Below are positions 1 through 4,602 of a stretch of DNA of 5,197 nucleotides, one piece after another. The notes beneath the pieces are model-generated. The model was not told the DNA's origin and ran no database searches. It saw only the letters and a list, made by a program, of their open reading frames with translations. The translations under genes and the position numbers were made by a program. Position 1 is the first letter of the stretch, and each line of letters begins with the position of its first letter. The DNA is from Microcaldota archaeon. Its GTDB lineage: Archaea > Micrarchaeota > Micrarchaeia > Norongarragalinales > CAINOH01. The stretch lies in contig DAHXMR010000210.1 of the NCBI GenBank assembly GCA_027371655.1, forward strand, positions 1-5,197, written 5' to 3'.

Positions 1-11
1 CGGCCAGCGCA

Positions 12-25
12 AGCCCCCGGGGGCT
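12..25. repeat. 14-bp perfect GC palindrome
   Basis: AGCCCCCGGGGGCT reads identically on both strands. It lies at the window edge in DNA with no convincing coding frame. It has no loop, so as RNA it would form only a short stem. It could be part of the 3' flank of an upstream gene; I cannot assign a function. Confidence 0.35.
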
Positions 26-39
26 ATCCCGCGGTTTTG

Positions 40-70
40 GCGCCCGGGAGGCTTAAAATAAGCCCGGCGC
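40..70. repeat. Inverted repeat (two-part stem-loop) upstream of first gene
   Basis: GGCTTA (50-55) and TAAGCC (59-64) form a perfect 6-bp stem around AAA. Outer arms GCGCC (40-44) and GGCGC (66-70) can extend it across an asymmetric internal loop. The structure overlaps the TATA-like stretch at 52-60. It could be an upstream gene's 3' hairpin or a regulator site; which one cannot be told from sequence. Its presence argues that this stretch is non-coding and that the following gene starts further downstream. Confidence 0.35.
52..60 (+). promoter_or_regulatory. Possible TATA box for the first membrane-protein gene
   Basis: CTTAAAATA is AT-rich in GC-rich surroundings and resembles an archaeal TATA box. 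Transcription would be expected near 82-85, giving a leader of about 40 bases to TTG 124. The same bases form the loop and part of the stem of the inverted repeat here, so the AT-richness may have another reason. Confidence 0.3.
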
Positions 71-123
71 GTTCTTCCCGTTTGCAGGCAAACTGCCCGG
101 TTGTTTGGGAAGGAAAAGGGGTT

Positions 124-708
124 TTGGGGTTTTTGGATTCTGTTGCTGTTTCGTTTTCGGTTCGCGACGAGGCGTCGCGGGGCGAGGTTTTGCTTCGCGC
201 GGTTTTCTTCGTTTCCATTTTCGTGCTTTCGGCTGCGCTTGTGCTGCTTTTGCTGTTCGCGTATTTGGCCAACCTCGTGTCCGTGTTCTGGCACCAGAAA
301 CGGATTTATTCCGCTTCCGACTTCGAGGCGAGGATGCTGCGCCACCTCTTGCGCTTTGGCGCCTATTTTTTCGTGCTCACCGACGAGCGGCCGTCGGCGA
401 TGCCAAAGAATTTGCCGATGAAAACGGTGTCCGACAGCGTGATAATCGTCGAGCCCGCCTCGGCGGTGGAGGCATTCGACCGCATCCCCTATTCCGTTCC
501 CCTTGCCGCGGTTTCGCTGGTTTTGTTTTCCGCGGTCCTGTTTTTCGCCTGGCCCCTGCAGGTGGCGTCCGTGCTTGCGACCAGAAGCCGAATGGGCTTT
601 TGCTCCAGGATAATTTCGGAATGCCTGGAATACGCCTATTGCTCGGCGTGCTACGTTTTCCTCTTGACCGACGAGCGGCCCGCGTGGCTGCCGTGGCTCA
701 TGCCCTGA
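124..708 (+). CDS. Two-repeat membrane protein, family not recognised
   Basis: Unrecognised protein of about 194 residues with two hydrophobic helices (roughly residues 26-53 and 123-150). It is an internal duplication: residues 3-98 and 99-194 align without gaps at an offset of exactly 96. Both copies carry a helix, a polar/aromatic stretch, then YxFxLTDERP (LTDERP at 85-90 and 181-186), and both end in PxxxP. The DNA shows this too: 14 identical bases at 379-392 and 667-680. Start is uncertain. The frame is open from TTG 37, but that part overlaps an inverted repeat and TATA-like box and looks non-coding. TTG 124 follows a purine-rich GGAAGGAAAAGGGG run; TTG 133 is the alternative. Other frames here give Arg/Gly/Phe-rich low-complexity peptides and are shadows. 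Probably a membrane protein exposing two conserved acidic/basic loops; no reaction can be assigned. Confidence 0.7.
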   Translation: MGFLDSVAVSFSVRDEASRGEVLLRAVFFVSIFVLSAALVLLLLFAYLANLVSVFWHQKRIYSASDFEARMLRHLLRFGAYFFVLTDERPSAMPKNLPMKTVSDSVIIVEPASAVEAFDRIPYSVPLAAVSLVLFSAVLFFAWPLQVASVLATRSRMGFCSRIISECLEYAYCSACYVFLLTDERPAWLPWLMP

Positions 709-792
709 ACTGGCGGCCCGAACCCCCCTAACTCCCACAAGCCCGCCACTTTTTACGAATTCCCCGCGGTTTCCGCGTGCGCGTTTCCAATA

Positions 793-801
793 CTTTTAAG
801 A
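793..801 (+). promoter_or_regulatory. TATA box for the Yip1-like gene
   Basis: CTTTTAAGA is an archaeal TATA-like element in an otherwise GC-rich gap. Initiation is expected around 820-824, about 20 bases before ATG 842. The same gap holds a short hairpin (CGCGG TTT CCGCG, 765-777) and a T-run at 750-754 that may end the previous transcript. Confidence 0.5.
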
Positions 802-824
802 ACCGCCCAACCTTCTCTCTTATC

Positions 825-830
825 GAGGTG
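825..830 (+). promoter_or_regulatory. Shine-Dalgarno site deciding the start at 842
   Basis: GAGGTG matches the anti-Shine-Dalgarno end of archaeal 16S rRNA over six bases and sits 11 bases before ATG 842. It supports that ATG over the in-frame ATG at 884. Confidence 0.55.
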
Positions 831-841
831 TTTTCCAGAAA

Positions 842-1384
842 ATGGCCGACCTTTTGCCAATAGGGTTGTGGAAAAGCGCGTTGATGTCCCCCAAGGAAAC
901 TTTTGCCAAGGAGAAGCAGAATGCGTCAATAATGGCCGGGGCAAAACAGCTTGTAGTTGGGGGCGCTATTGCGGGGCTAATTATGGGTTTGGTTGGCTTG
1001 CTTTTTGGAAATGTTTTTGGTTTGGTTTTGATGCCAATAACCTATGCTATTGCTCTGCCCATTGCCTCGCTCGTAATAACGGCTATTTTTTGGGTTATTG
1101 CAAAACTTTTGGGGGGTAAGGGCAGTTATTCGCAGCAGTTTTACCTTTCGGCTATTTTCGGTTCGCCGTTTGCCATAATTAACTCAATTCTATCGATTAT
1201 TCCGATAATCGGTTGGCTAGCTCTCCTGCCTGTTGGGCTGTATGGGCTTTACCTTACTTTTCTTGCTGTGAGGGAAGTTCACCAATTGTCTACGATGAGG
1301 ACTATTGTCGTCATATTTGCGCCGGGAATCATAGTTTTTGCGCTATTTTTCCTTGCAAAATTTGGCTTTATCGGGCTGGCGTAG
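842..1384 (+). CDS. Yip1-domain-like integral membrane protein
   Basis: A 180-residue polytopic membrane protein resembling the Yip1 family. Visible hallmarks: a short N-terminus (about 1-32) with Trp10 and a SPKETF motif, as in Yip1 proteins where a 'lspkeaF' motif precedes the membrane part; about five hydrophobic helices (roughly 36-58, 67-90, 101-120, 122-143, 153-174); a PIIGW turn near 121-125; and a VREVHQLSTMRT segment at 143-154 before the last helix, matching the 'vhgls..rA' feature of the family. In eukaryotes Yip1 proteins work in vesicle trafficking; the role of prokaryotic relatives is not established. The start is fixed by ATG and GAGGTG 11 bases upstream. Third codon positions are visibly richer in A/T than in neighbouring genes. 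The gene ends 17 bases from the end of convergent trm1. Family call fairly likely, function unknown. Confidence 0.75.
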   Translation: MADLLPIGLWKSALMSPKETFAKEKQNASIMAGAKQLVVGGAIAGLIMGLVGLLFGNVFGLVLMPITYAIALPIASLVITAIFWVIAKLLGGKGSYSQQFYLSAIFGSPFAIINSILSIIPIIGWLALLPVGLYGLYLTFLAVREVHQLSTMRTIVVIFAPGIIVFALFFLAKFGFIGLA

Positions 1385-1390
1385 TCCGTC

Positions 1391-1407
1391 ATTTTTCTTT
1401 TTTATTT
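1391..1407 (+). terminator. T-rich archaeal-type terminator after the Yip1-like gene
   Basis: ATTTTTCTTTTTTATTT begins 7 bases after the Yip1-like stop. T-runs on the non-template strand are the usual archaeal termination signal. It overlaps the last two codons of the opposing trm1, so the convergent pair is very tightly packed. Confidence 0.55.
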
Positions 1408-2565
1408 CAGCACTTCGGCCACCGTGCGGGCGTCCGCGTTGGTCTTTATGCCCACTGAAGAGAAGTGCGTTTTAGTTGCATGAAAACCCTTTTTTTCGAG
1501 CGAGGCGATGGCGTCGGAGACCTTGGCTTTCAGCGCGATTTTGAACGCTTTTGCGGTCTCGTGCAAATCCCAAAACCAAGGAGGAAAATCTCCCGCGGCC
1601 TCCTGCTGCAGCAGGCCGAAAAGCTTTGAGATTTCCGCTTTGTCCTCCAAGTTGCGCTTTTCGTTTTCCTTTCCGCACTTTGCCAAAAAATCCACGTCAA
1701 CCGTTTTCCCAATCCAAAGCGGACCCGCGTAGTCCATTTTGCTTCCGCACTTCGTGCAAATCCCTTCCGGCAGCTTCGCTGCAACTGCGTGCAGGCACTT
1801 TGGGCACAGGGAAACGAATCCGATGTTTTGCTTCAAGCTCTCGTCCGCGGCGAACGCGCCGCGCTCAAGCTTTACGAACGTTTTGGCGTAGTGCCTGTGG
1901 TAAAACGAGAGCATGGGGGTTATGGAAAAGTCCTGCATTGCCGCCGTGCGCGCGATTCTCCCAATGAGGATGCGCAGTGCAAGCTCGTGGCCGAACTGGC
2001 ACTTCAGGGGCTTCGCATCGTACATGCGGATGCACGGGGGTGCGCGGGAGCCGTACAAGTTCGCCAAATCGGTTGTGGTCACCGAAAGCATCGAACTGTT
2101 GCTGCAGCGCCTTATCGAGTTTTCCAAATAAAACACGGGCGAGCCGAAGGGGTCCAGCTCTATGAACGCGTATTTTTCCTTCGACGCAAGCAGGGCGCGG
2201 TTGAGGTCGTCCTGGATTACCTCGAGTTTTACTTTTTTTGGCAACTTCTTCGCATTCTTCCGGATGTTTTTCTTTGCGAGTTTCGTCGCGCCGGGGTTGG
2301 CGTCCACCATTGTTATTTTGGAAACGCCTTTTGCCTCCAATGCATAGCGCATTCCCCGCGCTCCAAGCGAGCTTAGGCCGTCAAGCGCGTTTGTTCCCCG
2401 AAGCGTAGGAAGCGCGTTTTGCAGGACGAGCACGGAAATCGAGCGGTTCAAGCGCATGAACGGGTTGTAGAACGCCTCGGCGTGGAACGGGTTTGTTATC
2501 GACTGCGCGGGGATTTCAAGCAGGGCTTCGCCTTCCTGCACGACCGCGGTTTTTGTTTTTGCCAT
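1402..2565 (-). CDS. trm1: tRNA (guanine(26)-N2)-dimethyltransferase Trm1
   Basis: 387 residues, typical length for archaeal Trm1, which uses S-adenosylmethionine to make m2G/m2,2G at position 26 of tRNA. Motifs in order: FYNPFMRLNR (32-41); SAM-binding LDGLSSLGARGMRYA (61-75) followed by VDAN (87-90), where many relatives have NDxN; DPFGSP (138-143), the catalytic-region hallmark; TTTDLANLYGS (163-173); ELALRILIGRIAR (194-206); a zinc-knuckle pair C254xxC257 and C270xxC273; and the C-terminal WFWDLHE and THFSSVGIKT (366-375). The frame is open from GTG 2583, but ATG 2565 lies about 27 bases from the centre of a CTATAAAAG box, so transcription should begin at or beside this ATG (leaderless). 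Divergent from the DtxR-type gene, convergent with the Yip1-like gene. Trm1 is general in Archaea and Eukarya and rare in bacteria, supporting an archaeal source. Confidence 0.95.
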   Translation of the reverse strand: MAKTKTAVVQEGEALLEIPAQSITNPFHAEAFYNPFMRLNRSISVLVLQNALPTLRGTNALDGLSSLGARGMRYALEAKGVSKITMVDANPGATKLAKKNIRKNAKKLPKKVKLEVIQDDLNRALLASKEKYAFIELDPFGSPVFYLENSIRRCSNSSMLSVTTTDLANLYGSRAPPCIRMYDAKPLKCQFGHELALRILIGRIARTAAMQDFSITPMLSFYHRHYAKTFVKLERGAFAADESLKQNIGFVSLCPKCLHAVAAKLPEGICTKCGSKMDYAGPLWIGKTVDVDFLAKCGKENEKRNLEDKAEISKLFGLLQQEAAGDFPPWFWDLHETAKAFKIALKAKVSDAIASLEKKGFHATKTHFSSVGIKTNADARTVAEVLK

Positions 2566-2587
2566 TTCGCGTTTATTAGGCACGCCA

Positions 2588-2597
2588 ACTTTTATAG
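2588..2597. promoter_or_regulatory. Bidirectional TATA element between trm1 and the DtxR-type gene
   Basis: ACTTTTATAG on the + strand reads CTATAAAAGT on the - strand, so one AT-rich block can serve both divergent genes. It lies about 27 bases from trm1 ATG 2565 (leaderless) and about 36 bases from ATG 2629 of the repressor gene (leader about 10 bases). No other equally good box lies in this 63-base gap; GTTTATTAG at 2571-2579 is a weaker alternative for the + direction. Confidence 0.55.
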
Positions 2598-2628
2598 CCC
2601 TCCAAGTATGATTACTTTGGCTGCGAAA

Positions 2629-3057
2629 ATGGACCGGCTTTCATTCCCCCTGCAGGAGTATTTGGAGTGGCTTTGGGTGCTCCAAGTTGATGAGGGCAAC
2701 GAGGCGGTAAAGACCGGGGACTTGTCCAAGCGCCTGCGCATAAGGCCTGCAAGCGTAACCGAGGCGCTGCACAAGCTTTCCCGCTTGGGATTGGTTTCGC
2801 ACAACAGGTATTACGGCGCGTCCCTCACCGCCAAGGGGAAGGCTCTTGCGGCAACAGCAATCCGCAGGCACAGGCTTGCGGAATGCCTTTTCGTCAACCT
2901 GGTCGGCGTCCCCAAGGATGAAGTGGAGGCCGCCGCCTGCGGCTTCGAGCATTACCTTGACGCCAAGCTGGCTTCCCGCGTGTGCAGGCTGCTTGGGCAT
3001 CCCCGCAAGTGCCCCCATAGCAGGGCCATTCCGAAAGGGAACTGCTGCCGCCCCTGA
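2629..3057 (+). CDS. DtxR/MntR-family metal-dependent transcriptional repressor
   Basis: 142 residues, MntR-like in length, without the C-terminal SH3/FeoA domain of long DtxR proteins. N-terminal winged helix-turn-helix (about 8-70): EYLEWLWVL, recognition helix RPASVTEALHKLSRLGLV (39-56), wing NRYYGASLT. Dimerisation/metal domain: RRHRLAE (79-85), CGFEHYL (104-110), then CPHSRAIP (128-135). By analogy with DtxR and MntR, likely metal ligands are Glu10, Glu13, His81, Glu85, Cys104, Glu107 and His108. Position 10 is acidic as in MntR (Asp8), while Cys104 matches DtxR Cys102, so Fe2+ versus Mn2+ specificity is undecided. ATG 2629 is chosen because the TATA element predicts initiation near 2619; ATG 2608 in frame would add seven residues. 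With metal bound the protein should bind DNA palindromes, and a strong candidate operator lies 28 bases past its stop codon. Confidence 0.92.
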   Translation: MDRLSFPLQEYLEWLWVLQVDEGNEAVKTGDLSKRLRIRPASVTEALHKLSRLGLVSHNRYYGASLTAKGKALAATAIRRHRLAECLFVNLVGVPKDEVEAAACGFEHYLDAKLASRVCRLLGHPRKCPHSRAIPKGNCCRP

Positions 3058-3061
3058 ATAC

Positions 3062-3070
3062 GTTTAAATA
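3062..3070 (+). promoter_or_regulatory. TATA box of the metal-regulated small-ORF unit
   Basis: GTTTAAATA begins five bases after the repressor stop codon. Initiation is expected near 3092, within the 22-bp palindrome that follows. This makes the small ORF a separate transcription unit rather than a simple read-through tail of the repressor gene. Confidence 0.6.
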
Positions 3071-3084
3071 CATTTTGCCCCACT

Positions 3085-3106
3085 ATTTTTAGGTTAACCT
3101 AAAAAT
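3085..3106. promoter_or_regulatory. Perfect 22-bp palindrome, candidate DtxR-family operator
   Basis: The half-site ATTTTTAGGTT is followed directly by its exact reverse complement AACCTAAAAAT, centred between 3095 and 3096. The TTAGG...CCTAA core is the half-site character of DtxR/IdeR-type iron boxes (DtxR consensus halves TTAGGTTA/TAACCTAA), here with a shorter centre. It lies about 15 bases after the TATA box, over the expected start point, where an archaeal repressor would block RNA polymerase. A DtxR/MntR-type regulator is encoded immediately upstream. The palindrome is read directly; its recognition by that protein is inference. Confidence 0.75.
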
Positions 3107-3126
3107 CCGAAAGCGGGCTAATTCTC

Positions 3127-3225
3127 ATGGACAACATCACCTTCCAGCTTGGCTTAGACGGCGTCTTCGGCCTGATGATTTTGGGCGCATTCGCCTGGGA
3201 AGCCCTCGAGCACTGGGGAATCTAG
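3127..3225 (+). CDS. Small hydrophobic 32-residue protein under the DtxR-like operator
   Basis: ATG 3127 to TAG 3223-3225 encodes 32 residues: a polar start (MDNITFQ), a Gly-rich hydrophobic core (about 8-24, LGLDGVFGLMILGAFAW) and a C-terminus with E25-A-L-E28-H29-W-G-I. One membrane-spanning or membrane-associated helix is plausible; ExxEH could be a metal ligand set, but this is speculative. Only a weak Shine-Dalgarno-like GCGGG (3113-3117) precedes it. It has its own TATA box and operator, and a T-run and hairpin follow. No known family recognised; by size and setting it resembles small membrane proteins of metal regulons such as MntS or MgtS, with no sequence relation claimed. Alternatively the transcript may act as RNA, or this may be the remnant of a longer gene. 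Confidence 0.5.
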   Translation: MDNITFQLGLDGVFGLMILGAFAWEALEHWGI

Positions 3226-3226
3226 G

Positions 3227-3270
3227 TTTTTCCAGTGTCCGGCGGCCTTCGAGCCCCGTTGGGAACTGGA
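3227..3270 (+). terminator. T-run plus bulged hairpin closing the small-ORF unit
   Basis: One base after the small-ORF stop there is TTTTT (3227-3231). Then TCCAGT-g-TCC (3231-3240) pairs with GGA-ACTGGA (3262-3270), giving nine base pairs with one bulged G and a 21-base GC-rich loop. No T-run follows the hairpin, so it is not a bacterial-type terminator; the T5 before it would be the archaeal-style signal and the hairpin could protect the RNA 3' end or be structural. The pairing is visible; the role is inferred. Confidence 0.35.
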
Positions 3271-3295
3271 CGGAATATGCCCTAATTCGGCTTGG

Positions 3296-3314
3296 AAGGC
3301 GCGTTTTCCGCCTT
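3296..3314. repeat. Inverted repeat overlapping the DHH gene promoter region
   Basis: AAGGCG (3296-3301) and CGCCTT (3309-3314) form a perfect 6-bp inverted repeat around CGTTTTC. The right arm runs into a TATA-like CCTTTTAAGA (3311-3320). It could be an operator, a weak upstream terminator followed by TT, or chance. Confidence 0.35.
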
Positions 3315-3328
3315 TTAAGACCGTGTCG

Positions 3329-3336
3329 TTTTTAAG
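3329..3336 (+). promoter_or_regulatory. TATA box giving a leaderless start for the DHH gene
   Basis: TTTTTAAG is centred about 26 bases before GTG 3359, the normal archaeal TATA-to-start distance, so the transcript would begin on the start codon. The alternative box CTTTTAAGA (3312-3320) would give a leader of about 17 bases to the same GTG. Neither is compatible with the open-frame GTG at 3323 as start. Confidence 0.45.
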
Positions 3337-3358
3337 CTTTCTACGGGCAGAAACTAAG

Positions 3359-4600
3359 GTGGATGGCAAAAAGGGTCCGAACGATGCTGCAGCCGAAGGC
3401 ACGGGCGGAAAGCTGATTGTCGACGACGAGTGCATGCGCAGCCTCCTGCCCAAGATGCGCAAGTGCGCCAGCGTGCTTGAAGCCGCGCTTTCAACTGGGG
3501 TTCCCATCCGCGTGCGCTTCCACGACGACTGCGACGGCATTTGCAGCGCGATGCCGATTGTTGACGCCCTCGCCAAAAAGCGCGAGAGGGAGAAAATCCC
3601 CGAAAAGCGGGGCGAATTCCCCATGCTTTGGAGCAGCCAGGCCGGGGGCGCGATTTACGAGCCAAAAGACGCGTTCGAGGACCTCACCGCGGTGCGCGGC
3701 GCGCCCGCAAAGCCCCTTTTCGTACTCCTAGACTTTGGCGCCAACAGCGAAAGCGTCGAGGGGTTGAAGGCGCTGAAGGACGCGGGTGCCAAGTTGATGC
3801 TTGTGGACCACCATCCGCCCTCGAAGGACGCGCTTGCGCTTGCCGATTGCTTCGTTTCGTCGCACGTGTGCGACGAGCGCGGCAGCCACACCGCGGGATT
3901 GCTTGCAACGCAGATTGCGCGCCTAATCGACCCGTCGGTGCGCGAGGATTTCGCGTGGTTCGCCCTGCAGTCGGACAAAAGCTCGCTTGCCGCGGAAACC
4001 GATTTCAAGGAAGCCGTCGCATTGGACTATTTCGCGCACCACAACGAAAAGGGCGTGCCCGCGGAGTATTATTTGGAAAAGCTTGCCGACCCGCAGGCGG
4101 TGGAGCTTGCGTGGAGGCTTGCCAAGAGAAGCGAGCAGCGGCTGCTTGAGGTCGCGGTAAAGCACGTGCAGGTGAAATTCTCGCCCTGCGGCGTGAAATT
4201 CGTCCTTGTCGACCTTGAAAAGCTTGTCAAGAAGGGCTCTTATCCCCCGAAGGGCAGGGCGCTGAACGTCGTGCACGTGATGGAATCGGGAAAATTGCAC
4301 AAACCCATAATCACGTTCGGCTTCACAAAGGAAAGCATTTCCATCCGCGCCAACAACTGCGCGCTTTTGGCGGGCTTCCGCGCAAGCACCGCGATTCCAG
4401 TTTTGAAAAAGGAGTTTTCGGACGCCATCACAAGCGGGGGAGGCCACGACGCGGCGGCAAGCATCCGCTTCACCGAAGGCAGCCTCAAGCCCGTCCTCGA
4501 GCGGCTGCAGGAAATCGCGTGCGGGCAAATGGAAGAATTCCTCAAAACCCACAAGCCATGCGAAGGCGCGGAAAACGAAGCACAAGCGGTGAAAAGCTAA
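3359..4600 (+). CDS. DHH/DHHA1 phosphoesterase, archaeal RecJ-like nuclease
   Basis: 413 residues from GTG 3359. DHH-family motifs in order: motif I RFHDDCDGICSA with Asp56, Asp57 and Asp59 (relatives usually have HxDADG; here a Cys replaces the Ala); motif II LLDFG with Asp125; motif III VDHHPP with Asp150-His151-His152; motif IV ALQSDKSS with Asp206. These residues bind two Mn2+/Mg2+ ions in the family. The C-terminal DHHA1 domain shows TSGGGHDAAA (GGGH at 360-363), which binds nucleic acid or substrate phosphate. Length and architecture suit archaeal RecJ/GAN-like exonucleases, but other archaeal DHH proteins cleave RNA or oligonucleotides, so the substrate is uncertain. GTG 3323 adds 12 residues but overlaps the TATA box; ATG 3434 would remove 25 low-complexity residues. 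A gene starting 2 bases after its stop encodes a probable ssDNA-binding protein, supporting a role on single-stranded nucleic acid. Confidence 0.88.
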   Translation: MDGKKGPNDAAAEGTGGKLIVDDECMRSLLPKMRKCASVLEAALSTGVPIRVRFHDDCDGICSAMPIVDALAKKREREKIPEKRGEFPMLWSSQAGGAIYEPKDAFEDLTAVRGAPAKPLFVLLDFGANSESVEGLKALKDAGAKLMLVDHHPPSKDALALADCFVSSHVCDERGSHTAGLLATQIARLIDPSVREDFAWFALQSDKSSLAAETDFKEAVALDYFAHHNEKGVPAEYYLEKLADPQAVELAWRLAKRSEQRLLEVAVKHVQVKFSPCGVKFVLVDLEKLVKKGSYPPKGRALNVVHVMESGKLHKPIITFGFTKESISIRANNCALLAGFRASTAIPVLKKEFSDAITSGGGHDAAASIRFTEGSLKPVLERLQEIACGQMEEFLKTHKPCEGAENEAQAVKS

Positions 4601-4602
4601 AA

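Noticed and set aside
37..123. N-terminal extension of the first membrane protein from TTG 37
   Set aside because: It spans an inverted repeat and TATA-like box, adds a Pro/Arg/Ser-rich stretch lying outside the internal duplication, and better placed TTG starts at 124 or 133 follow a purine-rich run.
24..272. 82-codon Ser/Thr/Lys-rich frame on the - strand
   Set aside because: Entirely antisense to the start of the repeat-containing membrane gene, with low-complexity composition expected of a shadow frame.
105..731. 208-codon + strand frame rich in Arg, Gly and Phe
   Set aside because: Overlaps the membrane-protein gene in another frame; that gene's frame shows membrane helices and an internal repeat, this one does not.
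1789..2376. 195-codon + strand frame antisense to trm1
   Set aside because: Lies wholly within trm1, whose motifs are unmistakable; composition looks like a shadow.
2419..2607. Upstream extension of the DtxR-type protein from 2419
   Set aside because: It is antisense to the trm1 start and outside the length of the MntR-like family; the TATA element lies inside it.
3226..3285. Read-through of the small ORF's TAG, for example as pyrrolysine
   Set aside because: Read-through would add only 19 residues of unremarkable Gly/Pro/Arg-rich sequence before TAA, and no pyrrolysine machinery is in view.
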